Assembly (NCBI RefSeq): GCF_045635475.1
Contig: NZ_JBJGXI010000013.1
Location: forward strand, 1 to 64,000
Reading direction: 5' to 3'
Source of the DNA: JBJGXI01 sp045635475
GTDB lineage: Bacteria; Bacillota; Bacilli; Bacillales; Amphibacillaceae
Length of the DNA stretch: 64,000 nucleotides
The notes beneath the pieces were generated by a model. The model worked only from the letters and a program-made list of their open reading frames with translations, did no database searches and was not told the DNA's origin. Each line of letters begins with the position of its first letter. The stretch's first letter is position 1. This document shows positions 26,285-34,659 of the stretch, one piece after another. The position numbers and the translations under genes were made by a program.

Positions 26285-26554
26285 AGAAGCAAAGCAGGAA
26301 ATTTCTCCATTACTTTCGGAGCAAGTTGACAGCATTTATTACATTGGTATTGATATGGAAGTGTTAAAAGGAAATTTGGAGATATTGTAAAATAGAGTAA
26401 AAATCTGGCTTTGGATAAGATCCATGTGCAACTGGATGTAACTGAACAAACAAGAGAAGATTTTCTTTTGGCCACGAAGATGGTAAAAACAATCTTAGGT
26501 GAAAAAGGCTATGATTATGAATTTTTCATCTATAACGGCAGTGATACAATATAG
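26285..26554 (+). pseudogene. Degenerate coding remnant, unidentified
   Basis: Plus-strand pieces read SREAKQEISPLLSEQVDS then a stop, and, in another frame, LDKIHVQLDVTEQTREDFLL and GEKGYDYEFFIYNGSDTI ending at about 26554. The amino-acid texture is protein-like but no frame is open throughout and there is no ribosome site. I cannot name the family. Confidence 0.35.
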
Positions 26555-26573
26555 AAGGGAATAAAGCAAAAAG

Positions 26574-26611
26574 AAACGAGGCATATCATTGAAATGTTAT
26601 GCCTCGTTTTC
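26574..26611. terminator. Bidirectional terminator
   Basis: Perfect stem AAACGAGGCATA / TATGCCTCGTTT with flanking T/A runs on both strands, ending the DUF4956 operon. Confidence 0.85.
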
Positions 26612-26618
26612 TTATCAC

Positions 26619-27302
26619 TTAAGCTGTAAAATTACCATCATAGCTCAACATAATCGCTGATTTTACACCTGTTATACTAGAAATGTCATTGATGAATTTC
26701 ATTTCCGCTTCTTTCACACGTATTTCATAGGTTACTTCATAATCATTGCCAGGCATGATTGATTTCGATTTAACTGTATGTTTTTGTGTATGACCAGAGA
26801 TGATGTGCTCCAACGACTTTTCAATTGCAGATTCTGAATATTTCACTACTAAAAGATAAGGGTTTTCTACTTTAATGCGATTTACAAATATGATAATGAC
26901 TAAAGCGATTAGGACCGAGCCTAATATAACAAGTGGGATAAATCCTGCGCCACACAAGATACCAGAGACGATTGCCCAGAATAAATACACAAGGTCCATG
27001 GGGTCTTTAATTGGCGTTCTGAAACGTACAATTGACAGTGCCCCAACCATTCCAAGTGACAATAGCACGTTAGATGAGATACCAATAATAATTAAGGCAG
27101 TTGCCATTGACATGACGATTAATGAGATATTAAAAGAGTGTGAGTAAATAACGCCGTTAAACGTTGTCTTATAAACAAAATATATGAATAGCCCGATCAA
27201 AAATGCGGTGGTTAAGCCAATGAGCGAATCGATAAATGAAAAGTTAGCTGTCTGCTCTACAATACTTGATTTAAAAATATCATTAAAATTAATTGTGTCC
27301 AT
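26619..27302 (-). CDS. DUF4956 family membrane protein
   Basis: I start at ATG 27302 (GGAGGA upstream), giving 227 aa. Three to four membrane helices (about 25-45, 55-75, 78-100, 110-145) with the conserved GMVGALSIVRFRTPIKDPMDLVYLFWAI stretch identify DUF4956. Residues 150-227 form a soluble alpha/beta domain (KSIMPGNDYEVTYEIRVKEA), possibly cytosolic. DUF4956 genes are repeatedly paired with VTC genes in Firmicutes; function is unknown, but it could anchor the polymerase or move its product across the membrane. Follows the VTC gene by 32 nt. Confidence 0.85.
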   Translation of the reverse strand: MDTINFNDIFKSSIVEQTANFSFIDSLIGLTTAFLIGLFIYFVYKTTFNGVIYSHSFNISLIVMSMATALIIIGISSNVLLSLGMVGALSIVRFRTPIKDPMDLVYLFWAIVSGILCGAGFIPLVILGSVLIALVIIIFVNRIKVENPYLLVVKYSESAIEKSLEHIISGHTQKHTVKSKSIMPGNDYEVTYEIRVKEAEMKFINDISSITGVKSAIMLSYDGNFTA

Positions 27303-27334
27303 GTTGTCTTCCTCCATAAATTAAGTGTATTAGT

Positions 27335-28039
27335 TTAGCCGTACATTCTGCTAATTTGATATTTGGAATACGTACCTTTTTGTCTGTCTCTAAGTTGTAG
27401 CAAGTGTTTAATAATATCTGGCAAAAATCCATCATATTTCACTTCTAAAACGACGATGTCAGGATTCGTTTCTACCATTGATAAATCGCGATTTAAGACA
27501 TCATTATTTCGAAAGCTCGTCCGTATCGAGCTATCAAAGGTCACCCGTACATTACCAGGATCGTAGATAAAAACTTCTCGCTCATAATCTACTACTGTTA
27601 CAGGTTTTAATTGAAACAAATGCATTTGAAAATATAATTCTTGCATGAGTAGTCTTGGATCAGTTTCCATCCAAGCGATGTTACCGGCTCGAATTTTTTC
27701 ATATTCATCAGCAGAAATTCGACATTTTTGTTTATACGTTAAATTATTTCGTTTACTCTTTTTTTCTAAATTGATGTATTCGGTATTAAAATCGTATAAA
27801 CGGACGCGAAATTTGTCTCGTTCATAAAAGCCTTCTTTTTTCTGGGTTAATACTTTGTTATCAAAATTGTCGAAATAGACGCTGCGAATCAGATATTTTC
27901 CATCCTTATTTGTATATGGGTCATTATCCATCACATATTTCAGTTTGTTTCTTAACAGATAGCAATCTATTTTTGTCATTTCATGCTTTAATTCATTGCG
28001 TCCTTTCACACCGTCTATCCCTAAGCTTATCTTTTTCAT
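27335..28039 (-). CDS. VTC-domain polyphosphate polymerase-like protein
   Basis: The 234-aa soluble protein is a single VTC domain, the tunnel-shaped fold that in yeast Vtc4 makes polyphosphate from ATP. Visible basic and acidic positions: RNELKHEMTKID near 14-25, YLIRSVYFDNFDNK near 49, RDKFRVRLYDF near 75, LEKKSKRNNLTYKQK near 91, TVVDYEREVF near 148 and VVLEVKYDGFLP near 196, which carry the Arg/Lys lining of the tunnel and catalytic acidic residues. It is first of a two-gene operon whose promoter has the regulator box at 28090-28108. Actual polyphosphate synthesis in bacteria by such stand-alone VTC proteins is not established to my knowledge. Confidence 0.85.
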   Translation of the reverse strand: MKKISLGIDGVKGRNELKHEMTKIDCYLLRNKLKYVMDNDPYTNKDGKYLIRSVYFDNFDNKVLTQKKEGFYERDKFRVRLYDFNTEYINLEKKSKRNNLTYKQKCRISADEYEKIRAGNIAWMETDPRLLMQELYFQMHLFQLKPVTVVDYEREVFIYDPGNVRVTFDSSIRTSFRNNDVLNRDLSMVETNPDIVVLEVKYDGFLPDIIKHLLQLRDRQKGTYSKYQISRMYG

Positions 28040-28073
28040 GTTATCCTGCTCCTTTTGCTACAGCCCTTCGATA

Positions 28074-28108
28074 CACATTATTAAATACAAACCTTAAAGA
28101 AACCTTAA
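28074..28108 (-). promoter_or_regulatory. Response-regulator box and promoter of the VTC operon
   Basis: On the minus strand TTAAGGTT occurs twice (28101-28108 and 28090-28097), an 11-bp period typical of OmpR/PhoP-type tandem sites. AATAAT follows seven bases later as a -10 box. The same layout occurs at 30245-30276. Confidence 0.75.
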
Positions 28109-28176
28109 AGGTATTTTGGTAACGAATCGCAGGTTGAAAAGCTAGACACAAAAAAGACCACGGCACTCCGTGATCT

Positions 28177-29472
28177 CTACTTCGGTAATTTAACTTTAAA
28201 CGTTGTTCCTTTGCTTTCGTTAGGGATAACTTTTATCGTTCCGTTATGTTTTTCTACAATCCACTGCGCAATTGAGAGCCCAAGACCTGTGCCACCTGTA
28301 TCCCTGGAACGTGCCTTATCCTCACGGTAAAAGCGGTCAAAGATATGCTTGATATTGTCTTCTTTGATGCCGATCCCTGTGTCGCTTACTTCGATGACGA
28401 GCTTGTTATCTTGTTCATATGTTTTCAGCCCAATACTATCTTTCTCTGTTGTATACTTTAGAGCATTATCAATTAAAATAACGAGCAATTGATGCAATCG
28501 GGACTCATCGGCGTAAATCGTCAACTTACTATTTAAATTTAACCAGAATTGTTTGCCCTGTGATGCGGCAATTTCCATATATGGGTTACAAATCTTTTCA
28601 ACAAATATATCTATTTGAATTTCATCTTTAACGATTGTTGTTTCGGCAGAGTCCGCTCGTGTTAATGTTAATAAATCAGATGTCATTTTCGATAATCGTC
28701 GTGTTTCCGACAAACTTAGTGCAATATTTTCAAACTTGTTGGCGATTTTTTCTTGCGGAGTTCTTAGCAACAGCTCTAGTTTATTTTGAATTATTGTTAA
28801 TGGTGTTCGGAGCTCATGGGATGCATTCTCGACAAACTCGGTTTGTTTATTCCAAGATCTAATAATCGGATCCATCATTTTTTTTGAGAGCATATAACTT
28901 GCAGTAATTGATAATAAGATAAAGACAGTTGAACAAACAAAAATAAGCTGTCCAAAATTAGTAAGAATGGTTTGTTCAGCATCGACGTTTATCATAATTT
29001 GCGTGTATGCAACATCATTAGTTTCATCCGTCTCTTTTAATAAAATATATCTAAAATAGTACTCATCATTAATGGTTGTATTTGTGATCGTACCGACAGT
29101 TGTTGTATTCAATGGGTAATCTTGAAGATAATTTTCATAAAACAGCGTGCCAATTTCATTTTTATTTATAATTTCCCCGTTTGCGTTCCAATCAATGATC
29201 ATGATCCGAGGATTAGCGTGATCGATTGGCCGATCATCAAGTCGATTTCGTTCAGGTGCGTTATTTGGTGGTGAAGCGTCAAATTCCATAAATGAATTGT
29301 CTGTTATCATTTCTTTAAATCTCGTTAACTCATTATCGGCTTCTCTAAACAGTGTGTTTTGCACCTGGGTGAAAATAATGATTCCGAAGATCGTAAAGAT
29401 AACGGTGAAAGCGAGTAAGTTATATATCATGAACTTGAGCTGTTGTTTTCTAAATACCTTTTGCTTACCCAT
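28177..29472 (-). CDS. Sensor histidine kinase of the VTC/DUF4353 cluster
   Basis: A ~431-aa class I sensor kinase. An N-terminal helix (around 15-38), a ~130-residue extracellular domain (with acidic and Asn-rich parts) and a second helix (around 180-200) precede the kinase core: H-box NASHELRTPLTIIQNKLELL, N-box LLVILIDNALKYT, DTGIGI and GTGLGLSIAQWIVEKH. It overlaps the response regulator gene by several bases, so both are co-translated. The start could be ATG 29472 or GTG 29481; neither has a strong ribosome site, fitting coupling. The extracellular ligand is unknown, but the cluster suggests an envelope or surface-polysaccharide cue. Confidence 0.88.
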   Translation of the reverse strand: MGKQKVFRKQQLKFMIYNLLAFTVIFTIFGIIIFTQVQNTLFREADNELTRFKEMITDNSFMEFDASPPNNAPERNRLDDRPIDHANPRIMIIDWNANGEIINKNEIGTLFYENYLQDYPLNTTTVGTITNTTINDEYYFRYILLKETDETNDVAYTQIMINVDAEQTILTNFGQLIFVCSTVFILLSITASYMLSKKMMDPIIRSWNKQTEFVENASHELRTPLTIIQNKLELLLRTPQEKIANKFENIALSLSETRRLSKMTSDLLTLTRADSAETTIVKDEIQIDIFVEKICNPYMEIAASQGKQFWLNLNSKLTIYADESRLHQLLVILIDNALKYTTEKDSIGLKTYEQDNKLVIEVSDTGIGIKEDNIKHIFDRFYREDKARSRDTGGTGLGLSIAQWIVEKHNGTIKVIPNESKGTTFKVKLPK

Positions 29473-30151
29473 CGCTGTCACTACTTTCTGTCAGCATGTA
29501 GCCGAGCCCGCGAAACGTTTTAATATATTGGTCATAGCCAAATGTTTTCAAATTCTTCCTTAAGTTACTCGCGTACACTTCAACTACAGTTGTTGAGGTA
29601 TCTGATTCAAATCCCCATATTCGATCAAATATTTGTTCCTTTGTTAATATTGTGTTTTTATTGTTGATCAAGTATTCAAGTAGGTCGAATTGCTTTCCAT
29701 TTAACTTAATAAGCTCTTGATTAATTAATGCCGTTTTATTTTTTAAGTTTAATTGTAAATCCTTAAACGTTAACACATTTTCCTTTAACATTCCGCCAGC
29801 TCTTCGAACGATCACCTCTAGGCGTAGCAAAAGTTCTTCACGGTGAAACGGTTTAACTAAGTAATCATCTGCTCCTACTTTAAAACCTTGAATCTTATCA
29901 TCGATGCCATCCTTCGCTGTTAACATCATAACCGGTGTGGTGATTCCTTTGATTCGAAGGTTTTTTAACACTTCATAGCCATTCATTTCTGGCAACATAA
30001 TATCTAGAATGATTACATCAAAAATGTTTTGTTCTGCAAGATACAAGCCTTCCTCACCATCAAAAGCCTGCTCCGTTTCAAACATTTCCTCTGTTGTTTC
30101 TTTAATCGTTTCGGAAAGATGATGGTCATCTTCAATAATTAGTAATTTCAT
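29465..30151 (-). CDS. OmpR/PhoB-family response regulator of the VTC/DUF4353 cluster
   Basis: The 228-aa regulator has a receiver domain (acidic pocket Asp8-Asp9, phospho-acceptor Asp50 in VIILDIMLP, Lys100 in LVKPF) and a C-terminal winged helix (RIWGFESDTSTTVVEVYASN, IKTFRGLGYML). It heads the two-component operon, divergent from the lipoprotein gene. TTAAGGTT tandem repeats in that spacer and before the VTC operon are the probable binding sites, consistent with the 11-bp spaced direct repeats bound by this family. Confidence 0.9.
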   Translation of the reverse strand: MKLLIIEDDHHLSETIKETTEEMFETEQAFDGEEGLYLAEQNIFDVIILDIMLPEMNGYEVLKNLRIKGITTPVMMLTAKDGIDDKIQGFKVGADDYLVKPFHREELLLRLEVIVRRAGGMLKENVLTFKDLQLNLKNKTALINQELIKLNGKQFDLLEYLINNKNTILTKEQIFDRIWGFESDTSTTVVEVYASNLRKNLKTFGYDQYIKTFRGLGYMLTESSDSDG

Positions 30152-30244
30152 ATGCTAAGCATTCCTTTTTCAATTTTTACGAGCCTTTGATTTGATATGT
30201 ACGATTATAGAGACAATTGAAATAAATGCAACATGTTTTAAGTT

Positions 30245-30276
30245 TTAAGGTTTTGTTAAGGTTCATGTCCAATAAT
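30245..30276 (+). promoter_or_regulatory. Response-regulator box and promoter of the lipoprotein gene
   Basis: TTAAGGTT at 30245-30252 and 30256-30263 (11-bp period), then AATAAT seven bases later. This matches the VTC operon promoter box in motif, spacing and -10 position. Confidence 0.75.
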
Positions 30277-30348
30277 AGGCACCAAGGGAAAACAAGACCC
30301 TTTTAAGAATCAATTTCATACTTACAAAAAAGGAAAAGGAGATTAATC

Positions 30349-32454
30349 ATGAACAATAAATCTAAATTGTATAAACTAGCAACAGCACTGACGTGTACAA
30401 CGCTTTTATTTGCATGTACGAATAACGAAGCTAATCCAGATACAGCTCTATCAAGTGAAAACCAGACGGAAACAGAAGTTACAGAAACAGTCGCTACTCC
30501 TACTAACACGTCTATTGAAACAGTTAACTATAGCGAGGACGACTATTATAGTGAATGGAGTAGTGAGAATCCTACGTACATCGAATTAAACGGGACTAGT
30601 GCCAGCTACGATGGTCCTGGCGGTGTAGTCATCGAGGACAACATAATAGCAATTCGTACATCAGGTGTGTACGTATTGAGTGGAACGTTGGATGACGGCC
30701 AAATCATGGTCGATGCAGAAGACAAAGCAAATGTCCGCCTTATCTTAAATGGCGTTGATATAACAAGTAAAGATTCAGCAGCAATCAATATCGTACAAGC
30801 AGAAAAAACGATCATAAGTTTAGAAGCAGGTACGGAAAACATACTTACGGACGGGTCAGCCTATGTTTATGAAGATGATGAAACTGACGAACCAGATGCA
30901 GCACTGTTTAGTAAGGATGATTTAACGATTAACGGAACAGGTAGTTTAACAGTTCAAGGAAGTTACAACGATGGTATAGCTGGAAATGACGATTTGAAAA
31001 TCGTTGAAGGAACAATTGTAGTGGATGCAGTCGATGATGGGATTATAGGTAGGGATTTATTAGCTGTTAAAGATGGAAGCTTTACGATCACTGCTAGTGG
31101 TGATGGATTAAAAGCATCTAATGATGAGGATGCGGAAAAAGGAAATATCGCAATTGAAGCGGGAACATTTGCAATCACTGCTGGAAGTGACGGTGCGCAG
31201 GCCGAAGCTTCTGTAATGATTGCCGGTGGTGAATATACGATTGTTTCTGGTGGAGGAAGTGCAAATGGCGAAACGCATACAGCGGAACGAGGAGGGTTTG
31301 CCGGACAAACAACGGCGACCACTGATTCCGAAACAGCAAGTACAAAAGGTATAAAAGCAGTAGCAGATGTAACCATAACGGGTGGAACATTTAACATCGA
31401 TGCTGCTGATGATGGGCTTCATAGTAATGATACGTTAACGGTTGCTGGTGGAGATTTCACCATTGCAACAGGTGATGATGCTGTTCATGCCGATACATCG
31501 ATTGTAACAACTGGTGGAATAATCGATGTGACGAAAAGCTATGAAGGGATTGAGAGTCAACAAATAACAATTGAGGACGGAACGATTCATATAGTAGCTA
31601 GTGATGACGGTATTAATATCGGTGGTGGTAACGATGGATCAGGATTGGATATGGGGGGCTCAACAAATGGTAAACTCATGATTAATGGAGGTTATATAGT
31701 TCTTCGTACAAGTGGAGATGGGTTAGATTCCAATGGTTCAATTGAAATGACAAGTGGAACAGTGATTGTTAATGGCCCCACAGAAAGCATGAATGGCGCG
31801 ATTGATTACGATGGTAGCTTTGAGATGACTGGTGGCACGCTGATTGCAGCAGGAAGTTCCGGAATGACACAAGGTACATCAGATAGCTCAACACAAAATG
31901 GTGTGTTAATGACGTATTCTGAAACACAAGCTGCTGGAACCATATTGCACTTAGAAGATAGCAATGGAGAAGCAGTCGTAACTTTCGTACCGGAAAAAGA
32001 CTATCAATCTGTGTTTATTAGCTCATCTCTATTAGCGCAAGACGGTTCTTACACATTGTACACAGGAGGTAGTTCTACAGGAAGTGAAGCTGATGGAGTT
32101 TATACAGGAGGAGTATACCAAGCTGGAACAAAAGTAGTCGACTTTACGATATCAGAGACGGTTACTTGGTTAAATGAATCTGGTATTACAACAGGAGGAG
32201 GCGCCGGTGGCTTTGGCGGTGCCGGAGCGCCTGCAGGTGGAGCTAATGGAATACCAGCAGACGGTGGTCAAAGACCTGCGCGAGATGGTGCTGATGGGGC
32301 TGGTATGTTGTCGGATATGGACCAAGAAACACGTGAACAGGTTGAAGCAATTATGGAGCAGCAAAGAAATGGGACAATTAACCAAGAAGAAGCACAAGCA
32401 CAATTAGCAGAGCTTGGTGTTGATTTTCCAATAATGGGTGGAAGACCAAACTAA
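30349..32454 (+). CDS. DUF4353 (Cthe_2159-type) carbohydrate-binding-like lipoprotein
   Basis: A 701-aa surface lipoprotein: signal peptide with lipobox LFAC, an acidic Thr/Glu-rich linker, then a long right-handed parallel beta-helix made of repeated units such as TITAGTFAITAGSDGAQAE-like turns (many GG-T-F/I-I steps, SNDTLTVAGGDFTIATGDDA, DDGINIGGG). This is the DUF4353 family; the founder Cthe_2159 binds acidic polysaccharides (cellulose/pectin) with calcium. A Gly/Ala-rich linker (near 620-650, GGGAGGFGGAGAPAGGANG) leads to a C-terminal helix (EQVEAIMEQQRNGTINQEEA). The promoter carries the regulator's box. Good ribosome site AAAGGAGA. Likely role: surface binding or matrix protein. Confidence 0.82.
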   Translation: MNNKSKLYKLATALTCTTLLFACTNNEANPDTALSSENQTETEVTETVATPTNTSIETVNYSEDDYYSEWSSENPTYIELNGTSASYDGPGGVVIEDNIIAIRTSGVYVLSGTLDDGQIMVDAEDKANVRLILNGVDITSKDSAAINIVQAEKTIISLEAGTENILTDGSAYVYEDDETDEPDAALFSKDDLTINGTGSLTVQGSYNDGIAGNDDLKIVEGTIVVDAVDDGIIGRDLLAVKDGSFTITASGDGLKASNDEDAEKGNIAIEAGTFAITAGSDGAQAEASVMIAGGEYTIVSGGGSANGETHTAERGGFAGQTTATTDSETASTKGIKAVADVTITGGTFNIDAADDGLHSNDTLTVAGGDFTIATGDDAVHADTSIVTTGGIIDVTKSYEGIESQQITIEDGTIHIVASDDGINIGGGNDGSGLDMGGSTNGKLMINGGYIVLRTSGDGLDSNGSIEMTSGTVIVNGPTESMNGAIDYDGSFEMTGGTLIAAGSSGMTQGTSDSSTQNGVLMTYSETQAAGTILHLEDSNGEAVVTFVPEKDYQSVFISSSLLAQDGSYTLYTGGSSTGSEADGVYTGGVYQAGTKVVDFTISETVTWLNESGITTGGGAGGFGGAGAPAGGANGIPADGGQRPARDGADGAGMLSDMDQETREQVEAIMEQQRNGTINQEEAQAQLAELGVDFPIMGGRPN

Positions 32455-32654
32455 CGAGTATAAAAGTGTAGAGGTAGTCACCATGCTACCTCTACTAATC
32501 TAATTAGAAATGTTTTACAATGAAGAAGAGATGTTTATATTGAAATTAATTCCAACTAAGATAAACAGTCAGTGGAATAGTTTCATATTCCTCCAAATTA
32601 ATTTAGAATTAGATTCATATAATAAATCACAAATGTTAAGGGGAGATAAAATAT

Positions 32655-33227
32655 ATGCATCTAATAGAAGGAATAAAATCAAGAAAAAGCATCGGAAAAG
32701 TAAAACAAGATCCAGTTGAAAAAGAAAAAATTGAAGCATTGCTAGAATTAGCAACCTATGCACCAAACCATCATCTTACCGAACCATGGCGATTTTTTGT
32801 GATGACGGGTGAGGGGCGTAAAGTGTTGGGTAATGCTTATCGAGATATTGCGCTTGAAAAAGTTACTGACCCGACAGACGAAGCGATCGCCTTAATTGAA
32901 ACAAAACAACATGGGAAGGCAAACCGAGCACCAGTTGTCATTGCGGTTGCAGTTTCCTTTAGAGGGCAAGAAGAAATCGAACGGATTGAAGACCGTGCAG
33001 CAACGTATGCTGCCATTCAAAACATGTTATTAGGTGCAAATGCAATGGGACTTGGAACAATTTGGCGAAGCGGTGCTCCCATGTATCACCCAACAATGAA
33101 ACAAGCTTTCGGTCTGGGAGAAAATGATGAGTTAGTAGGGTTAATTTATATTGGTTATCCAGAAGTAGAACCAAAAGAAAAGCCAAGAAAGCCAGTTTCA
33201 CAAGTGACAACATGGATGGAACAGTGA
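32655..33227 (+). CDS. Nitroreductase family protein (YdjA-like)
   Basis: The 190-aa FMN oxidoreductase has the N-terminal RKSIGKVKQDPV phosphate-binding segment, ATYAPNHHLTEPWRFFV and, later, AAIQNMLLGANAMGLGTIWRSG, the pattern of YdjA-type minimal nitroreductases that work as dimers with NAD(P)H. Start ATG 32655 after AAGGGGAG. Monocistronic. The physiological substrate (nitro compounds or quinones) is not indicated. Confidence 0.85.
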   Translation: MHLIEGIKSRKSIGKVKQDPVEKEKIEALLELATYAPNHHLTEPWRFFVMTGEGRKVLGNAYRDIALEKVTDPTDEAIALIETKQHGKANRAPVVIAVAVSFRGQEEIERIEDRAATYAAIQNMLLGANAMGLGTIWRSGAPMYHPTMKQAFGLGENDELVGLIYIGYPEVEPKEKPRKPVSQVTTWMEQ

Positions 33228-33340
33228 TTGTAAATATTTTGAAATTATAACTAGCGGATTATTGGATGTAAATGTATGTAAATTTTGTGAACAAACAGGA
33301 AATAAACATAAAAAATTGGTATAATTAAATAGGAAAGTGC

Positions 33341-33469
33341 GTGTTTGTTATAGACAAAAATGATATGGTAGATAAGATGGGAAATCCAGATAAGCCATAT
33401 TTACGTGAAATGACAGACCAAATAGAGATCAGAACCAGAGATTATCTAGGAAGTATAACGGGTTATTGA
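33341..33469 (+). CDS. Possible small protein of 42 aa
   Basis: A GTG-started frame reading VFVIDKNDMVDKMGNPDKPY onward (TRDYLGSITGY at the end) follows AGGAAAG and a TATAAT at 33320-33325, and is closed by a strong terminator. Composition is protein-like, but I know no relative, and the ribosome site is weak. Confidence 0.4.
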   Translation: MFVIDKNDMVDKMGNPDKPYLREMTDQIEIRTRDYLGSITGY

Positions 33470-33481
33470 ACCCTCAGTATT

Positions 33482-33520
33482 AAAGGTGACTATAGGATTA
33501 TTTCATCTATAGTCGCCTTT
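33482..33520 (+). terminator. Rho-independent terminator
   Basis: Stem AAAGGTGACTATAG / CTATAGTCGCCTTT (14 bp, one G-T pair), followed by an AT-rich tail. Confidence 0.8.
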
Positions 33521-33546
33521 ATATATGTAAATGGAAAGGGTATATT

Positions 33547-33702
33547 ATGAAAAAAAATAATCCGTGTAATCTAGAACGAAAAATCGAAGAAACGAGAAAT
33601 CAAATGATTGAAACGATAAAAAAGAATGGTGTAAACGACCCGGAGACAATTAAGATTAGTCAAAAACTGGACAGCTTGCTAAATCAATTAAATAGAGGTT
33701 AG
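33547..33702 (+). CDS. Spo0E-family aspartyl-phosphate phosphatase
   Basis: A 51-aa gene too short for many callers. The product (start ATG 33547, GGAAAGGG upstream) reads MKKNNPCNLERKIEETRNQM onward and contains the Spo0E-family signature SQKLD (residues ~40-44) in a helical hairpin, with the sequence INQL-like end. Spo0E proteins dephosphorylate Spo0A~P and delay sporulation. Stand-alone paralogues (YnzD, YisI types) are common in Bacillaceae. This supports the spore-forming nature of the organism and could act on the KinB-like kinase pathway. Confidence 0.8.
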   Translation: MKKNNPCNLERKIEETRNQMIETIKKNGVNDPETIKISQKLDSLLNQLNRG

Positions 33703-33714
33703 TGTAATAAAAAA

Positions 33715-33737
33715 AGCAATCATGCTATATGATTGCT
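33715..33737 (-). terminator. Terminator of the O-methyltransferase gene
   Basis: Perfect stem AGCAATCAT / ATGATTGCT with a T-run on the minus strand. Confidence 0.8.
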
Positions 33738-33750
33738 CGATTAAAGAAGA

Positions 33751-34389
33751 CTATCCTTTCACTTGTGAAACAGTCATTCCATCCCCAATAGGAATAAGTA
33801 AGGATTCCAACTTAGGATGTTCAGCGACAGTCTGATTAAACTTTTTCATAAATTCCGTATAACGCTTTGATTTTGACTCCGGGTCTACTACACTACCACC
33901 GGCAAGAACGTTATCTGCAACGATAAGCGCACCTGGTTCTGATAATCGAATGCAATACGCTAAGTAATTTTCATAATTCTCTTTGTCTGCATCAATAAAG
34001 AAAAAATCATACCGTGCTTGATTGGCTGCTAATCTTTCTAAACTTGATAGAGCTGGACCAGTTAAGTAGGTCACTTGATCACCAAAGCCAGCCTTACTTA
34101 AATTGTCGTGTGCTAGCTTTGCATATTTTTCCTCTAATTCAAGAGATGTTAAACTTCCTTTATCACCGAAGCCCCTAGCAAGACAAATACCGCTATATCC
34201 ACCAAGCGCACCTATTTCTAATACATTCTTCGCTCCGTGAATCGAAATAAGCATCGTCAAAAGCTTTCCAGAAGATGGAGAAACGGAGATTGATGGCATG
34301 CCGTTTTGCTGTATTGATGAAATTACTTCATCCAATAGATTATCCTGTTTGTTAAAAATAGTATCAATATAGTTGTTGATTTGTCTCAT
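33751..34389 (-). CDS. Class I SAM-dependent O-methyltransferase (YrrM/caffeoyl-CoA type)
   Basis: The 212-aa enzyme has the SAM loop VLEIGALGGYSGICLARG near residue 55, DFFFIDADKENYENYLAYC around 128 with the divalent-metal aspartates, and the ADNVLAGGSVVDPE segment typical of catechol/caffeoyl-CoA-like O-methyltransferases. Start ATG with GGGAGAG. Transcribed alone. Its acceptor could be a catechol or other small phenol; not known. Confidence 0.85.
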   Translation of the reverse strand: MRQINNYIDTIFNKQDNLLDEVISSIQQNGMPSISVSPSSGKLLTMLISIHGAKNVLEIGALGGYSGICLARGFGDKGSLTSLELEEKYAKLAHDNLSKAGFGDQVTYLTGPALSSLERLAANQARYDFFFIDADKENYENYLAYCIRLSEPGALIVADNVLAGGSVVDPESKSKRYTEFMKKFNQTVAEHPKLESLLIPIGDGMTVSQVKG

Positions 34390-34603
34390 GAAATCTCTCC
34401 CTATATATTAGGATTATTTGTAATCCAATTATCTACCCTACAATAATAAAATACAAATTATGTTTCTAAGAGCGATGAAATAATCTACATCTATGAGCAT
34501 GTGGAATTACAACAAAAAGTTTAGCCACCTTAGTTTTGGTTGATACCACTAATGTCTAATTTTAAGTTAACCTTAATTTATAGAGTGAAGAAAATTGTGC
34601 CCG

Positions 34604-34635
34604 ACAATGTTAAATTTTAAACAAGCCAACATTGT
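34604..34635 (+). promoter_or_regulatory. Inverted repeat upstream of the GH43 gene
   Basis: ACAATGTT and AACATTGT form a perfect 8-bp inverted repeat with 16-bp spacer, ending just before the ribosome site at 34646. Possible operator or leader hairpin. Confidence 0.45.
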
Positions 34636-34659
34636 TACCGTAGAAGGAGGGTCTTAGTA

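Noticed and set aside
30963..31422. Several overlapping open frames opposite the DUF4353 gene
   Set aside because: They are antisense shadows of a repetitive Gly/Thr/Ser-rich gene.
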